64,000 nucleotides of DNA from Holophagales bacterium (GTDB lineage Bacteria > Acidobacteriota > Thermoanaerobaculia > Multivoradales > JAGPDF01): assembly GCA_016699405.1 (NCBI GenBank), contig CP064972.1, positions 4,123,501-4,187,500 on the forward strand, given 5' to 3'. This document shows, piece after piece, positions 55,001 to 63,527 of the stretch. The translations under genes and the position numbers were made by a program. The number at the start of each line of letters is the position of its first letter. The first letter of the stretch is position 1. The notes under the pieces are model-generated. The model searched no databases. It saw only the letters and a program-made list of their open reading frames with translations, and was not told where the DNA came from.

Positions 55001-57399
55001 TCGCCTCGTTCGGCGGCGCCGACGTGCGCGCCCGCCTGGTCGACGCCAACGACGAGCTCCTGGCGAGCGGCGACGACCGGCCGGGAGACTGGAACTTCGT
55101 CGTCGCCCGCAAGCTCGCGCCCGGCAACTACCGCCTGCGCGTCGACCCGGTCGGTTCGGCGACCGCCGACACGACCGTCTCGATGCGCATGCCGCACGAG
55201 CGCGACGCCGAGACCTGGAAGCTCCCCGAGCCGCTGAAGATCGACCTCGCCGACGAGGCGGTGCGCATTCCGCTGCGACTCGGCAACGATGCCGACCTGC
55301 TGGCAATCGTGGCCGTCGCCGCCGAGCCGCTCGGTCTCGAGCTCGAGCAGCGCCAGTCTGGTGCCTGGCGGCTCCTCTCGAGCGCCGAAGGCACGACGCC
55401 GCGCCTGCTCCTGCCACTCGCCTCCGGCAGCCGACCGGAGCTCCGGCTCCGCCTGCGCTCCCTCGACCGTCGACCCGGCAGCGTCCGCCTCGCCGCCTTC
55501 GCCGGCCGCGCCCCACGCGCCAACGAGAAGACCCTGGCATCGGGTCTCGACTTGCCGCGCCTTCCCGGACTGCTCCCACCGGTCGCCGCCGCCGCGGTGA
55601 CGCTCGACCGACCGGGATGCCTCGCCCTGGAGGCCGCACCGGAGGAGCTCCTGCACTCGCGGCGCGCCGGTGAGCCGCTCGCCGCACAGCCGGGCGCCCT
55701 CGTCGCCGACGGAACGCTCCTCTGGCTCGCCGCGCCGGCGGAATCCGCGGGTGCGATCCGGGTCACCGCGCGTCGCGCCGCGATCGGCCGCGAGGCGCTT
55801 TCGCTGCGGCTCGCCGCCGGCGAGCAGGTGCGCTGCGACCTCGCGCCCTCGAAGGGTCTCTCCTTCGTCGAGGCGCAGGCGCTCGCCGGCGAGCCGCTCG
55901 TCGCCGCACCGAGCGACGGTCAGCCGCCGGCGTTCGAGCGCGTCACGCTGACCGGCCGGCACCGGGCGTCCACCCTGGCCCGCTCCGGCAGTCACAGCGT
56001 GGTCGCGAGAAACGCCGGCAACACACCGATCGAGCTGCGTCTCACCGCCGTGGCGCTCTCCTCGGCGCCAGCGCGGCCGTCGACTTCGCCCGGCGCCCAC
56101 GAGCTCCGTCTCGCGGCTCGCAGCCTGCAGACGATCCCGCTCGGCAGTGCGGCGAAGTCGGTCCGTCTTGCGCTCGGCGAGGGCGCGGCGGCCTGGATCG
56201 GCAGCGAGAACGCTCCGGAGGCCTTCGGATGGGCGTCCGACGAGACCGGGGAGGTGAGTCTCGCGACGACCGCACCGGCCCTCGTCCTGGTCAACCCGAC
56301 CGAGGTCGAGATCGCCGCCCGGCTCGACCTGCGCGCGCCCGACCCGGACGACGCGAGCGTCGCGATCGGCCCCGGCGCTCGACTCGAACGGCGATTCCGT
56401 CGCGGCGGCGGCCTGCAGCTCCCCGTCCAGGCCGGAAGCGGTGCGGCCCGTCTCCACCTGCGCGGCGCCGAGGCGGTGCTGATCGGCGCCGACGGCTCGG
56501 TCGCCCGGGGTCACGAGCTGGCGCTGCCGGCCGGCGGCGGGACACTGCGGATCGAGCATCCGCCCGGACTGATGACGCTCTGGGTCGAGGGCAAGGACCA
56601 CACCCTCGCCAGCTATGGATTCGCCGCCAGCGCTCCCCAGCAGGCGGCTCCGCCGCTGACCCTGGAGCTCGACGGCGCGGCCCGGCTCGTCGAGCTCCAG
56701 GTGGCGACCCCCGCCCTGCTGTCGCTGCGCTCGGCCTCGCCGCTCGCCGTCGCGCTGCTCGACGAGCACGGCGAGGTCCGACGCTTCGTGCCGTTCGAGC
56801 GGGAGGTCGCCTTCGATGCGCCTCTGGCTCCCGGCACGACACGTTTCGTCGTCCGGGCGCTCGCCGGCGAGCCGCTCACCGGACGACTCGAGGTCTCGCT
56901 CGGCGAGCTCGCGCCGCTCGGCGAAGGGCTCGGTGCGGCGACTCTCCTCGCCCCGGGCGAGGCCCGTGGCTATCGCTTCCAGGTCGAGCGTCAGGGACCT
57001 GTCGGTGTCGGCGCCCACGCGGATGCGGGGAACGTCGAGACGGTGGTCTTCGACTCGACGGGGACGCCGCTCGGCCGCGGCGTGGTGCAGTGGCTGGAGC
57101 TTTCGCCCGGCCCGTACACGATGGCGCTCGTCGGTCCGGCGGAGGCGAGCCCGGCGCTCGCCCGGCCGGCGCTCGTCGGCATCTCCAAGCCCGGGGAGGG
57201 ACCGCCGGGCGATGTCGTCCGCAAGCTCCTCGAGCTCGACCGCGGCGGCCCGCCACCGGAGGGTCGTGGGGTGACCGGAGAGGAGGACGTGGCGTTCCCG
57301 TTCGGCCGCAACGCCAACCGTGAGATGGAACAGGAACAGGAAGGCGAGACGGACGAGCCGTCCGCAGACGAGTCCGACGAGAGCGGAGGTGACCGATGA
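52006..57399 (+). CDS. Very large secreted beta-rich protein, partner of alpha-2-macroglobulin
   Basis: 1797 residues from the ATG at 52006 (CAGGAG 7 nt upstream). A signal peptide lies at about 18-42 (RLARLTLFALTSWLAGGIAA). The rest is almost entirely beta-sandwich-like. Several modules look like bacterial pre-peptidase C-terminal (PPC) domains, for example LVVGEFGRYSIRLES, LPAGESIAYRFRVDREGDYH and LAPGEARGYRFQVERQGP. The tail is highly acidic (REMEQEQEGETDEPSADES). No catalytic motif is recognised and I do not know the family. It overlaps the next gene, an alpha-2-macroglobulin, by 4 nt, so the two proteins are made together and probably act together outside the inner membrane. Confidence 0.85.
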   Translation: MSTDLECALLRTRSGCGAGRLARLTLFALTSWLAGGIAAAQPGSPPTATPAAPPHLAQEKLPAAGRQATELVVGEFGRYSIRLESKQGVALQLVDRMSGPGELTGETGKRDGRLDLFLDRGAVRLLTFGPKLGRGDVRIAVSGFREIHAPEAPRLPELRLVTDELGDLEQASWWIELPERKQVVLEAAGRYLADLRLWQGGAWLVDAPPEHSQIEPVAGRPLHLCRLTADLEPGLYRLVAYGGTETAWARGGREKPLLLRYGIPRRGEAGRERMSVGPFGYERFLLPGSATLAQLELPEAGSATLELADFDPARPFEAWGQTGEITPESVPPLAQLTRESTDGNALLTVRGAVGQAYTLQHFRAERQVELTGDGDFWVGTVHSGTATDSIDASAVIFERGAKRTSALAGSMPVLSSSQGWARRFNLLAEATLFLQVAERAVYALDLNGAAQVRLEPLLLSAPDGYQVPPLRTAPTTWTLDKGLYVLTLVPTEAGIVDVAMRRKGLLDPMFDWVGLHQEPPATAALGAAQMTAIRLSRKLDYTLLVATQPGVDVGPVVRKLPLDLTEPLPLSLVPGQEIEVPFRATSRGRLTAPAEDGTALEVAVDGAAFAGMATVEPGTHRVRVRSRATDTLAASLALVSEEQASDTPMPRLDPAALAALPAFTTLTEPAPAAFDLARGESRTMLVEAASPALYTLETTGLLATSGAVRTRVQPRLASEEKNGSGRNVSLRSYLREGSYQFTVRALGESAGHLGARLRRAEVREGGRLVDGIAARTELPAGESIAYRFRVDREGDYHLHAVRLGGHLDVRLEDDQGFPPAAPVMSGDSTVHLLPGDYRLFVLPQAVPTRAVTVVERRVEAVERSGHGPFELALTREDGNLWLEPEQESSPRDPDRWRFTLPATTGVKISLDAEMEGDLRRLDRAPATGERLAFVAPGRGFAGELAAGRYELAVRCSRRNSQVRYRLSVAPDALVDGLSRLITAPAVLPVAVGEEGLVELASFGGADVRARLVDANDELLASGDDRPGDWNFVVARKLAPGNYRLRVDPVGSATADTTVSMRMPHERDAETWKLPEPLKIDLADEAVRIPLRLGNDADLLAIVAVAAEPLGLELEQRQSGAWRLLSSAEGTTPRLLLPLASGSRPELRLRLRSLDRRPGSVRLAAFAGRAPRANEKTLASGLDLPRLPGLLPPVAAAAVTLDRPGCLALEAAPEELLHSRRAGEPLAAQPGALVADGTLLWLAAPAESAGAIRVTARRAAIGREALSLRLAAGEQVRCDLAPSKGLSFVEAQALAGEPLVAAPSDGQPPAFERVTLTGRHRASTLARSGSHSVVARNAGNTPIELRLTAVALSSAPARPSTSPGAHELRLAARSLQTIPLGSAAKSVRLALGEGAAAWIGSENAPEAFGWASDETGEVSLATTAPALVLVNPTEVEIAARLDLRAPDPDDASVAIGPGARLERRFRRGGGLQLPVQAGSGAARLHLRGAEAVLIGADGSVARGHELALPAGGGTLRIEHPPGLMTLWVEGKDHTLASYGFAASAPQQAAPPLTLELDGAARLVELQVATPALLSLRSASPLAVALLDEHGEVRRFVPFEREVAFDAPLAPGTTRFVVRALAGEPLTGRLEVSLGELAPLGEGLGAATLLAPGEARGYRFQVERQGPVGVGAHADAGNVETVVFDSTGTPLGRGVVQWLELSPGPYTMALVGPAEASPALARPALVGISKPGEGPPGDVVRKLLELDRGGPPPEGRGVTGEEDVAFPFGRNANREMEQEQEGETDEPSADESDESGGDR

Positions 57400-60300
57400 A
57401 CGCCGAGACCTCGATCCACCCCGTTGACCGCGCGAGCGTCGCCGGTCCCTGGCGCGGAGCGACGTCGCGGCGCTCCGCCCGCGTCGCCCTCCTCGCTGCC
57501 GCGCTGGTGCTTACCAGCGGCCCGTGGCTCCAGGCCGCCGAATCCCCTGCGACGCCGCCGACGCGCCCGGCCCGTCCTGCGGCGTCCACCGGATCGACCG
57601 TCGTCGTGCCGGACCGCTTCCTGCGTCGGTGGGATCCGCTGACGGTCTTCTTCGCCGCCGATCTCGGCCCCTCGTCCGGCGGCCCCGAGGATCATCCCGA
57701 GCGCGTCGTGTCGATCACGCCGGCGCAGCCCGGCGCCTTCACCTGGCTCGACGCCCGCACCCTCCAGTTCCAACCCGCCGAGCCGTGGCCGGCGCTCGCC
57801 CGCGTCACCGTCAAGGCGGCGGAGGGGACGTTCCGCCTGTCGACGCTGCTGTCGCCGCCGATCGCCTCGCAGCCCAGCGCCGGCGCGGAGGGTCTCGCGC
57901 CGGTCGACGAGATCGCGCTGACCTTCTCCGAGCCGCTCCCCGACGAAGCGCTGGCCCGCGCCCTCGCCATCGAGATCCGACCGCTCCCCGGCTTCGGTGA
58001 GGGCGGCGCTCGTGCTCTGGCGCGCGACGACTTCGCCGTCAAGCGGCTGGAGCGCGGCAAGCCCTCGGATCCGGCAACCTACGTCCTGTCGCTGCGCCAG
58101 CCGATCGCCCTCGGCCAGCGCGTCACCGTGCGCTTCCGGCTCTCGCTCGACGAAGCGCCGGACAAGACCTTCGCCGAGCTCGTCTTCGCCACCGCCGAAC
58201 CGTTCCGCGCCCTGCGTTTCGGCTGCCGGATCGCCCAACTCCCGGTCGTCCCCGGCGGGGCGCGCTACACCGCCGAGCAGGCTCTCGCCTGTGAGGACGG
58301 CGACCCGGCGGTGGTCGTCGACTTCTCCGCCCTGCCGCGCGAGCTCGGTCCCGTGGCGGCACGCAATCTGGTGCGCCTCTCCCCCACCGTGCCGAACCTC
58401 GAGGCCAAGCTCTCGGGCAAGCGGCTCGAGCTGCGCGGCGACTTCGCGCGCGAAACCGCCTATCGCGTGTCGCTCGCGCCGACGCCGCTCACCGACGAGC
58501 GAGGCCGCAAGCTCGACCTGCAGGGACCCAACGAGCTCACCCTCGCCTTCCCGCGCGCTCCCTCCTATCTCCGATTGGCCTCGGGCTTCGGACTCGCCGA
58601 GCGGAACGGCCCGCAGATGATCCCGGTCACCGGGCGCGGGGACGAGCGCGTCGACCTGCGCCTCCACCGCATCGAGCCGCTCGATCGCTCCTTCTGGCCG
58701 TTCGGCGACGTGCCCGTCGAGGTGGACGAGGGCGAGCGCCCGCCGGGACCGGGCGAGCGGCCCGAGCCGTGGAAGCGCGCCGACAGCGGTCCGCCGCAGG
58801 CCGAGCTGGCGCGGCGCATCGCCGCCCTCGGCTCGCCGCCGATCTCGGCGCTGGTCGACCTGCCGTTGCGTCGCGACGGAGGCACCGCGTCGTTCGGCCT
58901 CGACCTCGGGCCGCACCTCGCGCGGCTGGCTGGCGCCGGCGAGCCCGGCACCTATCTCGTCGGCCTGCGCCGCCTCGGCGCCTCGGAGAAGCGCTCCTGG
59001 ATGCGCTTGCAGGTCTCCGATCTCGCGCTCACCACGCTCGAGGAGCCGCACCGCGTCGTCTTCGCCGTGACCTCGCTCGCCTCGGCGTTGCCGGTGGCCG
59101 GAGCCCAGGTGACCGTCGAAGGGACCGAGTGGGCAGGCAGCAAGGCGTCCTGGGTCGAGCTCTTCCGCGGCTCGACGGACGGCACGGGGCAGGTCGTCTG
59201 GACCGCCCCGGGACCGATGGAAGGGGGTCGCCGCAGCGTGCGGCGCATCGTCGTCAGTCGCGGCAACGACACTCTGGTGCTCGACCCCGAACAGGCGCCG
59301 GACGGCTTCGCCGACAACCGCTGGTCGCGCACCTACGGCGACTGGCTCGCCTGGACGCAGGAGTCGCTCGACGATCGTGGCGCCCACGCGGAGCGGCTCG
59401 CGCACCTCTTCACCGAGCGACCGGTCTATCGCCCGGACGAACCGGTCCACGTCAAGGCGTTCCTGCGCACCCGCAGCGAGGGTCACCTCGAGCCGATCGC
59501 CGACGAGCTGCAGTTGGTGATCGAAGGACCGGGCGATCTCGTCTGGCGCTATCGCGTCACGCCGAACGCGCTCGGCTCGGTCTACTGGAAGTTCGACGAG
59601 AAGGACCTGCCGACCGGCACCTACCGTGCCCACTTCGAGCCGCTCGACGGCGGCGAGGAGGTCTCCGGTGCCGTCGCGTTCCGCAAGGAGGCCTACCGTC
59701 TCCCGCGCTTCGAGGTGCGACTCGACGGACCCGATCGCGCACCGCTCGATCGCGAGCTCGACGTCAAGCTCACCGCCACCTACTACGCCGGTGGCCGGGT
59801 CGCCGCGCGACCGATCGAATGGCGGGTCACGCAGTTCCCCTACGATTGGTCGCCCAAGACGCGCCCGGGATTCCTCTTCTCGTCCGACTCGCGCTTCTCG
59901 CGCGAGAGCCGCTTCGAGTCGACCCCGGCGATCGAGCAGGCAGGGGTGACCGACGAAGACGGCGGCGCCAAGCTGACGATCAATCCGGCGATCGAACCGA
60001 CCTCGCAGCCTCGCACCTACGTCGTCGAGGCGACGGTGGTCGATGCCGACGACATGACGGTCAGCGCCACGCGCCAGGTCGTCGCGCTTCCGCCGATCCT
60101 CCTGGGACTGAAGGTTCCGCGCTACGTCGAACGCGCCGGGACGCTGCGTCCGCAGATCCTCGTGCTCGGTCCGGACGACAAGCCGGTGGCCGGCCAGTCG
60201 GTGACGGTACGGCTCTCGCAACGGCGCTGGCACTCCTATCTGCGCGCCTCCGACTTCTCCGACGGCGTGGCGCGCTACATCACCGAAGTGGTCGACGAGA

Positions 60301-63300
60301 AGCTCTCGGAGTCCGTCGTCACCAGTGGCACGGACGCCCTCGACGTTCCGCTCGAACTGCCCGAGGCCGGCGTCTACGTCGTCGAGCTCGAAGCGCGCGA
60401 TCGGCTCGGTCGCGCCCAGACGATGGCCGTCGACCTCTTCGCCGGCGGTGGCGAGCCGGTGGCCTGGCCGAAGCCGGCGACCGCCGTCTTCCAGGTCACC
60501 CCGGACAAGGCTCGCTACGAGCCCGGCACGACCGCACGACTGGTCCTGCAGAGCCCGTTCCAGAGCGGCGAGGCGCTCTGCGTCGTCGAGGCACCGGACG
60601 GCAACCGCTACTCCTGGCTGCCGGTGCGCGGCGGACAGGCGGTCTTCGAGCTCCCGGTCGACGGCAGCTTCACGCCGCGCGTTCCCGTTCACTTCCTGCT
60701 GCTGCGTGGACGCCTGCCCGGAAGCGCGCCGGTTCCCGGCAACGCCACCGACCTCGGGCGCCCGGCGACCTTCGGCGCCACCGTCTGGCTCGATGTCGAG
60801 CCGACGGCTCATCGGCTCTCCCTCGAGCTCGCCTACCCGGCGCAGGCACGGCCGGCGCAGGAGATCGACGTCGCCATCACCCTGAAGGACCCGGCCGGCA
60901 AACCGCTCGCCGGCGAGGTCACGCTCTGGCTCGTCGACCAGGCGGTCCTGGCGCTCGGTCGCGAGCAGCGGCTCGACCCGGTACCGAGCTTCCTCACCGC
61001 CGTGACGAGCTACTTCTCGGCTCGCGACACGCGCTCGCTGGTCTTCGGCTACCTGCCGTTCGCCAAGCAGCCCGGCGGCGACGAGGGCGAAGAGAGCAAG
61101 TCGCTGCTCGACCGGCAGACGGTGCGCAAGAACTTCCAGCCGGTGCCGTACTACAACCCGGCGATCGCCGTCGGGCCGGACGGCGTCGCCCGCGTCAAAG
61201 TGAAGCTCCCCGACGACCTGACCAATTTCATGCTGCGCGCCAAGGCGGTCGCCGGCAACGAGCGCCTCGGCTTCGCCACGGGCAAGATCGAGGTTCGCCA
61301 ACCGGTCGTCCTGCAACCCTCGCTGCCCCGCTTCGTCCGGCCAGGCGACCTCTTCTCGGCCACCGCCGTCGGCCGCCTGCTCGAAGGGGCCGCCGGCGCC
61401 GGACGTGCCGAGGCGCGACTCGAAGGGCTCGAACCGCGAGGGGAGACGCACGCGACCTTCGAGTGGACGGCCAATCGCCCGACACGGCTCGACTTCCCGG
61501 TCTCCGTGCCCACACCCGGCTACGACGCCGAGGGCCGGCTGACGCGACGCGAGGTGGTCGTGCGCATGGGTGCCGAACGGACGAGCGATAACGCCGGCGA
61601 TGCCTTCGAGGTCCGCCTGCCGATCCGCGACGACCGCGATCGCGTCGTCCTGCGCGCCCTCGGCGAGCTCAAGGCGGGCGAGGCGTGGAAGCTCCCGGAG
61701 CCCACAGAAGCGACGCGACCCGGCTCGCTCAAGCGCAAGCTCCTGGTGTCGAACGACCCGGCGCTCGCCGCCATGTCCGCCGGCCTCGACTTCCTCCTCG
61801 CCTACCCCTACGGCTGCACCGAGCAACGGCTCGCCACCACGCGCGCCCAGGTGGCGCTCAAGCGGTTCCGCGAGTTGCTCCATCTCGAGGGAGGAGAGAA
61901 GCAGCTCGACCGCGCGGTGGCCGACACGATGGCCTGGCTGCCGCTCGTCCAGCAGCCGAGCGGGCTCCTGTCGTACTGGCCGGGCGGCTCCGCCTCGGTG
62001 TCGCTGACCGCGTGGGCCGCCGAGTTCCTCGCCGAAGCGCGCGACGCCGGCTACACGGTCGATGCGGGCGTCGAGGAGCGGGCGCTGCGCGCACTGGCCC
62101 AGGCGCTGCGCTCCGACTACTCCGGCTTCCTCGACGGCGAGGCCTGGGCGGAGCGCACCTGGGCGCTACGCGCGCTGGCGCGTTCCGGCAAGTTCGACCC
62201 GGCCTACGGCAACGAGCTCGCGCGACGCGCCCAGATGCTCGACCTCGAGAACGTGGCGAGCGTGCTCACCGCGTTCGACCGCGCCGGCAAGGGCGACTCG
62301 CCGGCGCTGCCGCCGCTCGAAGAGACGTTGTGGAAGGGGTTCGTCGTGCGGCTCTGGCAGGGTCGGGAGACCTACGGCGGGCTGCAGACCGGCCGGCGCG
62401 CCGCAAGCTCGCTCATCCTTCCTTCGGAGACCCGGACGATCGCCGAGATGACGCGCGCGCTCGTTCCGCGTGCTTCCGGAGCCGAAGAGGAGAAGCGGCT
62501 GGCCATCCTCAGCGACGCCCTCGTCGCGCTCGGGCGCGGCGATGGCTGGGGCTCGACCAACGCCAACGCCGCGGCGATCCTCGCCCTCTCCGAGCTCCTC
62601 GCGCACGGACGGCCCGGCGCACCGGAGGCGAGCGCGACACTGCGCACCGTCGACGGCGAGCGGCACCTCGCGCTTTCCGAGCGCGAGCCGACCGCCTACT
62701 GGACGTCGACGCGGCCGGGAGCCGCCGAGCTGATGCTCGCCGCGACAGGAGCCGGCAAGGTCCTGGCGCGCGCCGAGGCGAGCTACCTGCCCGCCGCCGA
62801 CGGGAGCCAGGCGGCGGCACGGCGGGACGGCTTCGTGGTCACCCGCGAGCAGCTGGTGCTGCGCGGCGAAGCGGCCCCGGGCAGCGCGATCGTGCCGGAG
62901 CGGATCGCTCTCGACCAGCCGGGCAAGAGCGTGGCACTCACCGTCGGCGAGGTGGTCGAAGAGCACGTGCAGGTCGTCAACCCGCAGGACCGCACCTACG
63001 TCGCCGTGGCCGTGCCGCTCGCCGCGGGGTTCGAGCCGCTCAACCCGAACCTCGAGACGGCACCGCCGGAGGCCAAGCCCGCGGGCCAGCTCACCTTGGC
63101 GCCGACCTACGCCTCGTACCTCGACGACCAGGTGACCTGGTACTTCGACTCGCTGCCGAAGGGCACCTACGACTTCTACTTCCGCGTTCGTGCCCAGATC
63201 CCCGGCAGCTTCATCCAGCCGCCGGCCAAGGCCGAGGCGATGTACGACGCCAGCCAGATCGGCACCAGCCCCGGCGCGCGGGTGGAAGTGAGGCCGAAGC

Positions 63301-63305
63301 CGTAG
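57396..63305 (+). CDS. Bacterial alpha-2-macroglobulin with intact thioester
   Basis: 1969 residues. A signal-like hydrophobic segment lies at about 30-47 with no lipobox. Macroglobulin domains follow; MG2 starts at FTERPVYRPDEPVHVKAFLR (about 672). The bait-like middle and ANA region lead to the thioester motif YPYGCTEQRL (about 1470-1479) in an alpha-helical barrel, and a C-terminal receptor-like domain ends near residue 1960. The CxEQ thioester is complete, so it should trap proteases covalently. Bacterial A2Ms usually act in the periplasm, often beside PbpC; here the partner is a giant beta-rich protein instead. The start overlaps the previous stop (ATGA) and has GGAGGTG upstream. Confidence 0.94.
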   Translation: MNAETSIHPVDRASVAGPWRGATSRRSARVALLAAALVLTSGPWLQAAESPATPPTRPARPAASTGSTVVVPDRFLRRWDPLTVFFAADLGPSSGGPEDHPERVVSITPAQPGAFTWLDARTLQFQPAEPWPALARVTVKAAEGTFRLSTLLSPPIASQPSAGAEGLAPVDEIALTFSEPLPDEALARALAIEIRPLPGFGEGGARALARDDFAVKRLERGKPSDPATYVLSLRQPIALGQRVTVRFRLSLDEAPDKTFAELVFATAEPFRALRFGCRIAQLPVVPGGARYTAEQALACEDGDPAVVVDFSALPRELGPVAARNLVRLSPTVPNLEAKLSGKRLELRGDFARETAYRVSLAPTPLTDERGRKLDLQGPNELTLAFPRAPSYLRLASGFGLAERNGPQMIPVTGRGDERVDLRLHRIEPLDRSFWPFGDVPVEVDEGERPPGPGERPEPWKRADSGPPQAELARRIAALGSPPISALVDLPLRRDGGTASFGLDLGPHLARLAGAGEPGTYLVGLRRLGASEKRSWMRLQVSDLALTTLEEPHRVVFAVTSLASALPVAGAQVTVEGTEWAGSKASWVELFRGSTDGTGQVVWTAPGPMEGGRRSVRRIVVSRGNDTLVLDPEQAPDGFADNRWSRTYGDWLAWTQESLDDRGAHAERLAHLFTERPVYRPDEPVHVKAFLRTRSEGHLEPIADELQLVIEGPGDLVWRYRVTPNALGSVYWKFDEKDLPTGTYRAHFEPLDGGEEVSGAVAFRKEAYRLPRFEVRLDGPDRAPLDRELDVKLTATYYAGGRVAARPIEWRVTQFPYDWSPKTRPGFLFSSDSRFSRESRFESTPAIEQAGVTDEDGGAKLTINPAIEPTSQPRTYVVEATVVDADDMTVSATRQVVALPPILLGLKVPRYVERAGTLRPQILVLGPDDKPVAGQSVTVRLSQRRWHSYLRASDFSDGVARYITEVVDEKLSESVVTSGTDALDVPLELPEAGVYVVELEARDRLGRAQTMAVDLFAGGGEPVAWPKPATAVFQVTPDKARYEPGTTARLVLQSPFQSGEALCVVEAPDGNRYSWLPVRGGQAVFELPVDGSFTPRVPVHFLLLRGRLPGSAPVPGNATDLGRPATFGATVWLDVEPTAHRLSLELAYPAQARPAQEIDVAITLKDPAGKPLAGEVTLWLVDQAVLALGREQRLDPVPSFLTAVTSYFSARDTRSLVFGYLPFAKQPGGDEGEESKSLLDRQTVRKNFQPVPYYNPAIAVGPDGVARVKVKLPDDLTNFMLRAKAVAGNERLGFATGKIEVRQPVVLQPSLPRFVRPGDLFSATAVGRLLEGAAGAGRAEARLEGLEPRGETHATFEWTANRPTRLDFPVSVPTPGYDAEGRLTRREVVVRMGAERTSDNAGDAFEVRLPIRDDRDRVVLRALGELKAGEAWKLPEPTEATRPGSLKRKLLVSNDPALAAMSAGLDFLLAYPYGCTEQRLATTRAQVALKRFRELLHLEGGEKQLDRAVADTMAWLPLVQQPSGLLSYWPGGSASVSLTAWAAEFLAEARDAGYTVDAGVEERALRALAQALRSDYSGFLDGEAWAERTWALRALARSGKFDPAYGNELARRAQMLDLENVASVLTAFDRAGKGDSPALPPLEETLWKGFVVRLWQGRETYGGLQTGRRAASSLILPSETRTIAEMTRALVPRASGAEEEKRLAILSDALVALGRGDGWGSTNANAAAILALSELLAHGRPGAPEASATLRTVDGERHLALSEREPTAYWTSTRPGAAELMLAATGAGKVLARAEASYLPAADGSQAAARRDGFVVTREQLVLRGEAAPGSAIVPERIALDQPGKSVALTVGEVVEEHVQVVNPQDRTYVAVAVPLAAGFEPLNPNLETAPPEAKPAGQLTLAPTYASYLDDQVTWYFDSLPKGTYDFYFRVRAQIPGSFIQPPAKAEAMYDASQIGTSPGARVEVRPKP

Positions 63306-63311
63306 CGAGCG

Positions 63312-63353
63312 GCTGGACGAGGGGCGTCGCTCGCGCGGGGCCTCTCGTCCAGC
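63312..63353 (+). terminator. Hairpin after the alpha-2-macroglobulin gene
   Basis: GCTGGACGAG (63312-63321) pairs perfectly with CTCGTCCAGC (63344-63353), and the inner bases extend the stem. No T-run follows, so this is a probable but non-canonical terminator. Confidence 0.5.
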
Positions 63354-63527
63354 ACCGCCGTCGCCGTGTCGCAAATGACTGACGTAGCTCCACTTGCCAA
63401 GTCCCTGGCACCTTTCTTGGCGGGCTGAGGTCGACGCTCGCGGTCACCTCCCGTCCCGTTCTCCAGCAACCCGGCCGATGCCGGTCACCTGGCGGAAGAT
63501 CGCCAAGAAGGATCGAGGCCCGCGGCC

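Noticed and set aside
56991..61883. Minus-strand open frame of 1630 codons
   Set aside because: It is antisense to the A2M gene, with low-complexity charged composition and no signal or domain.
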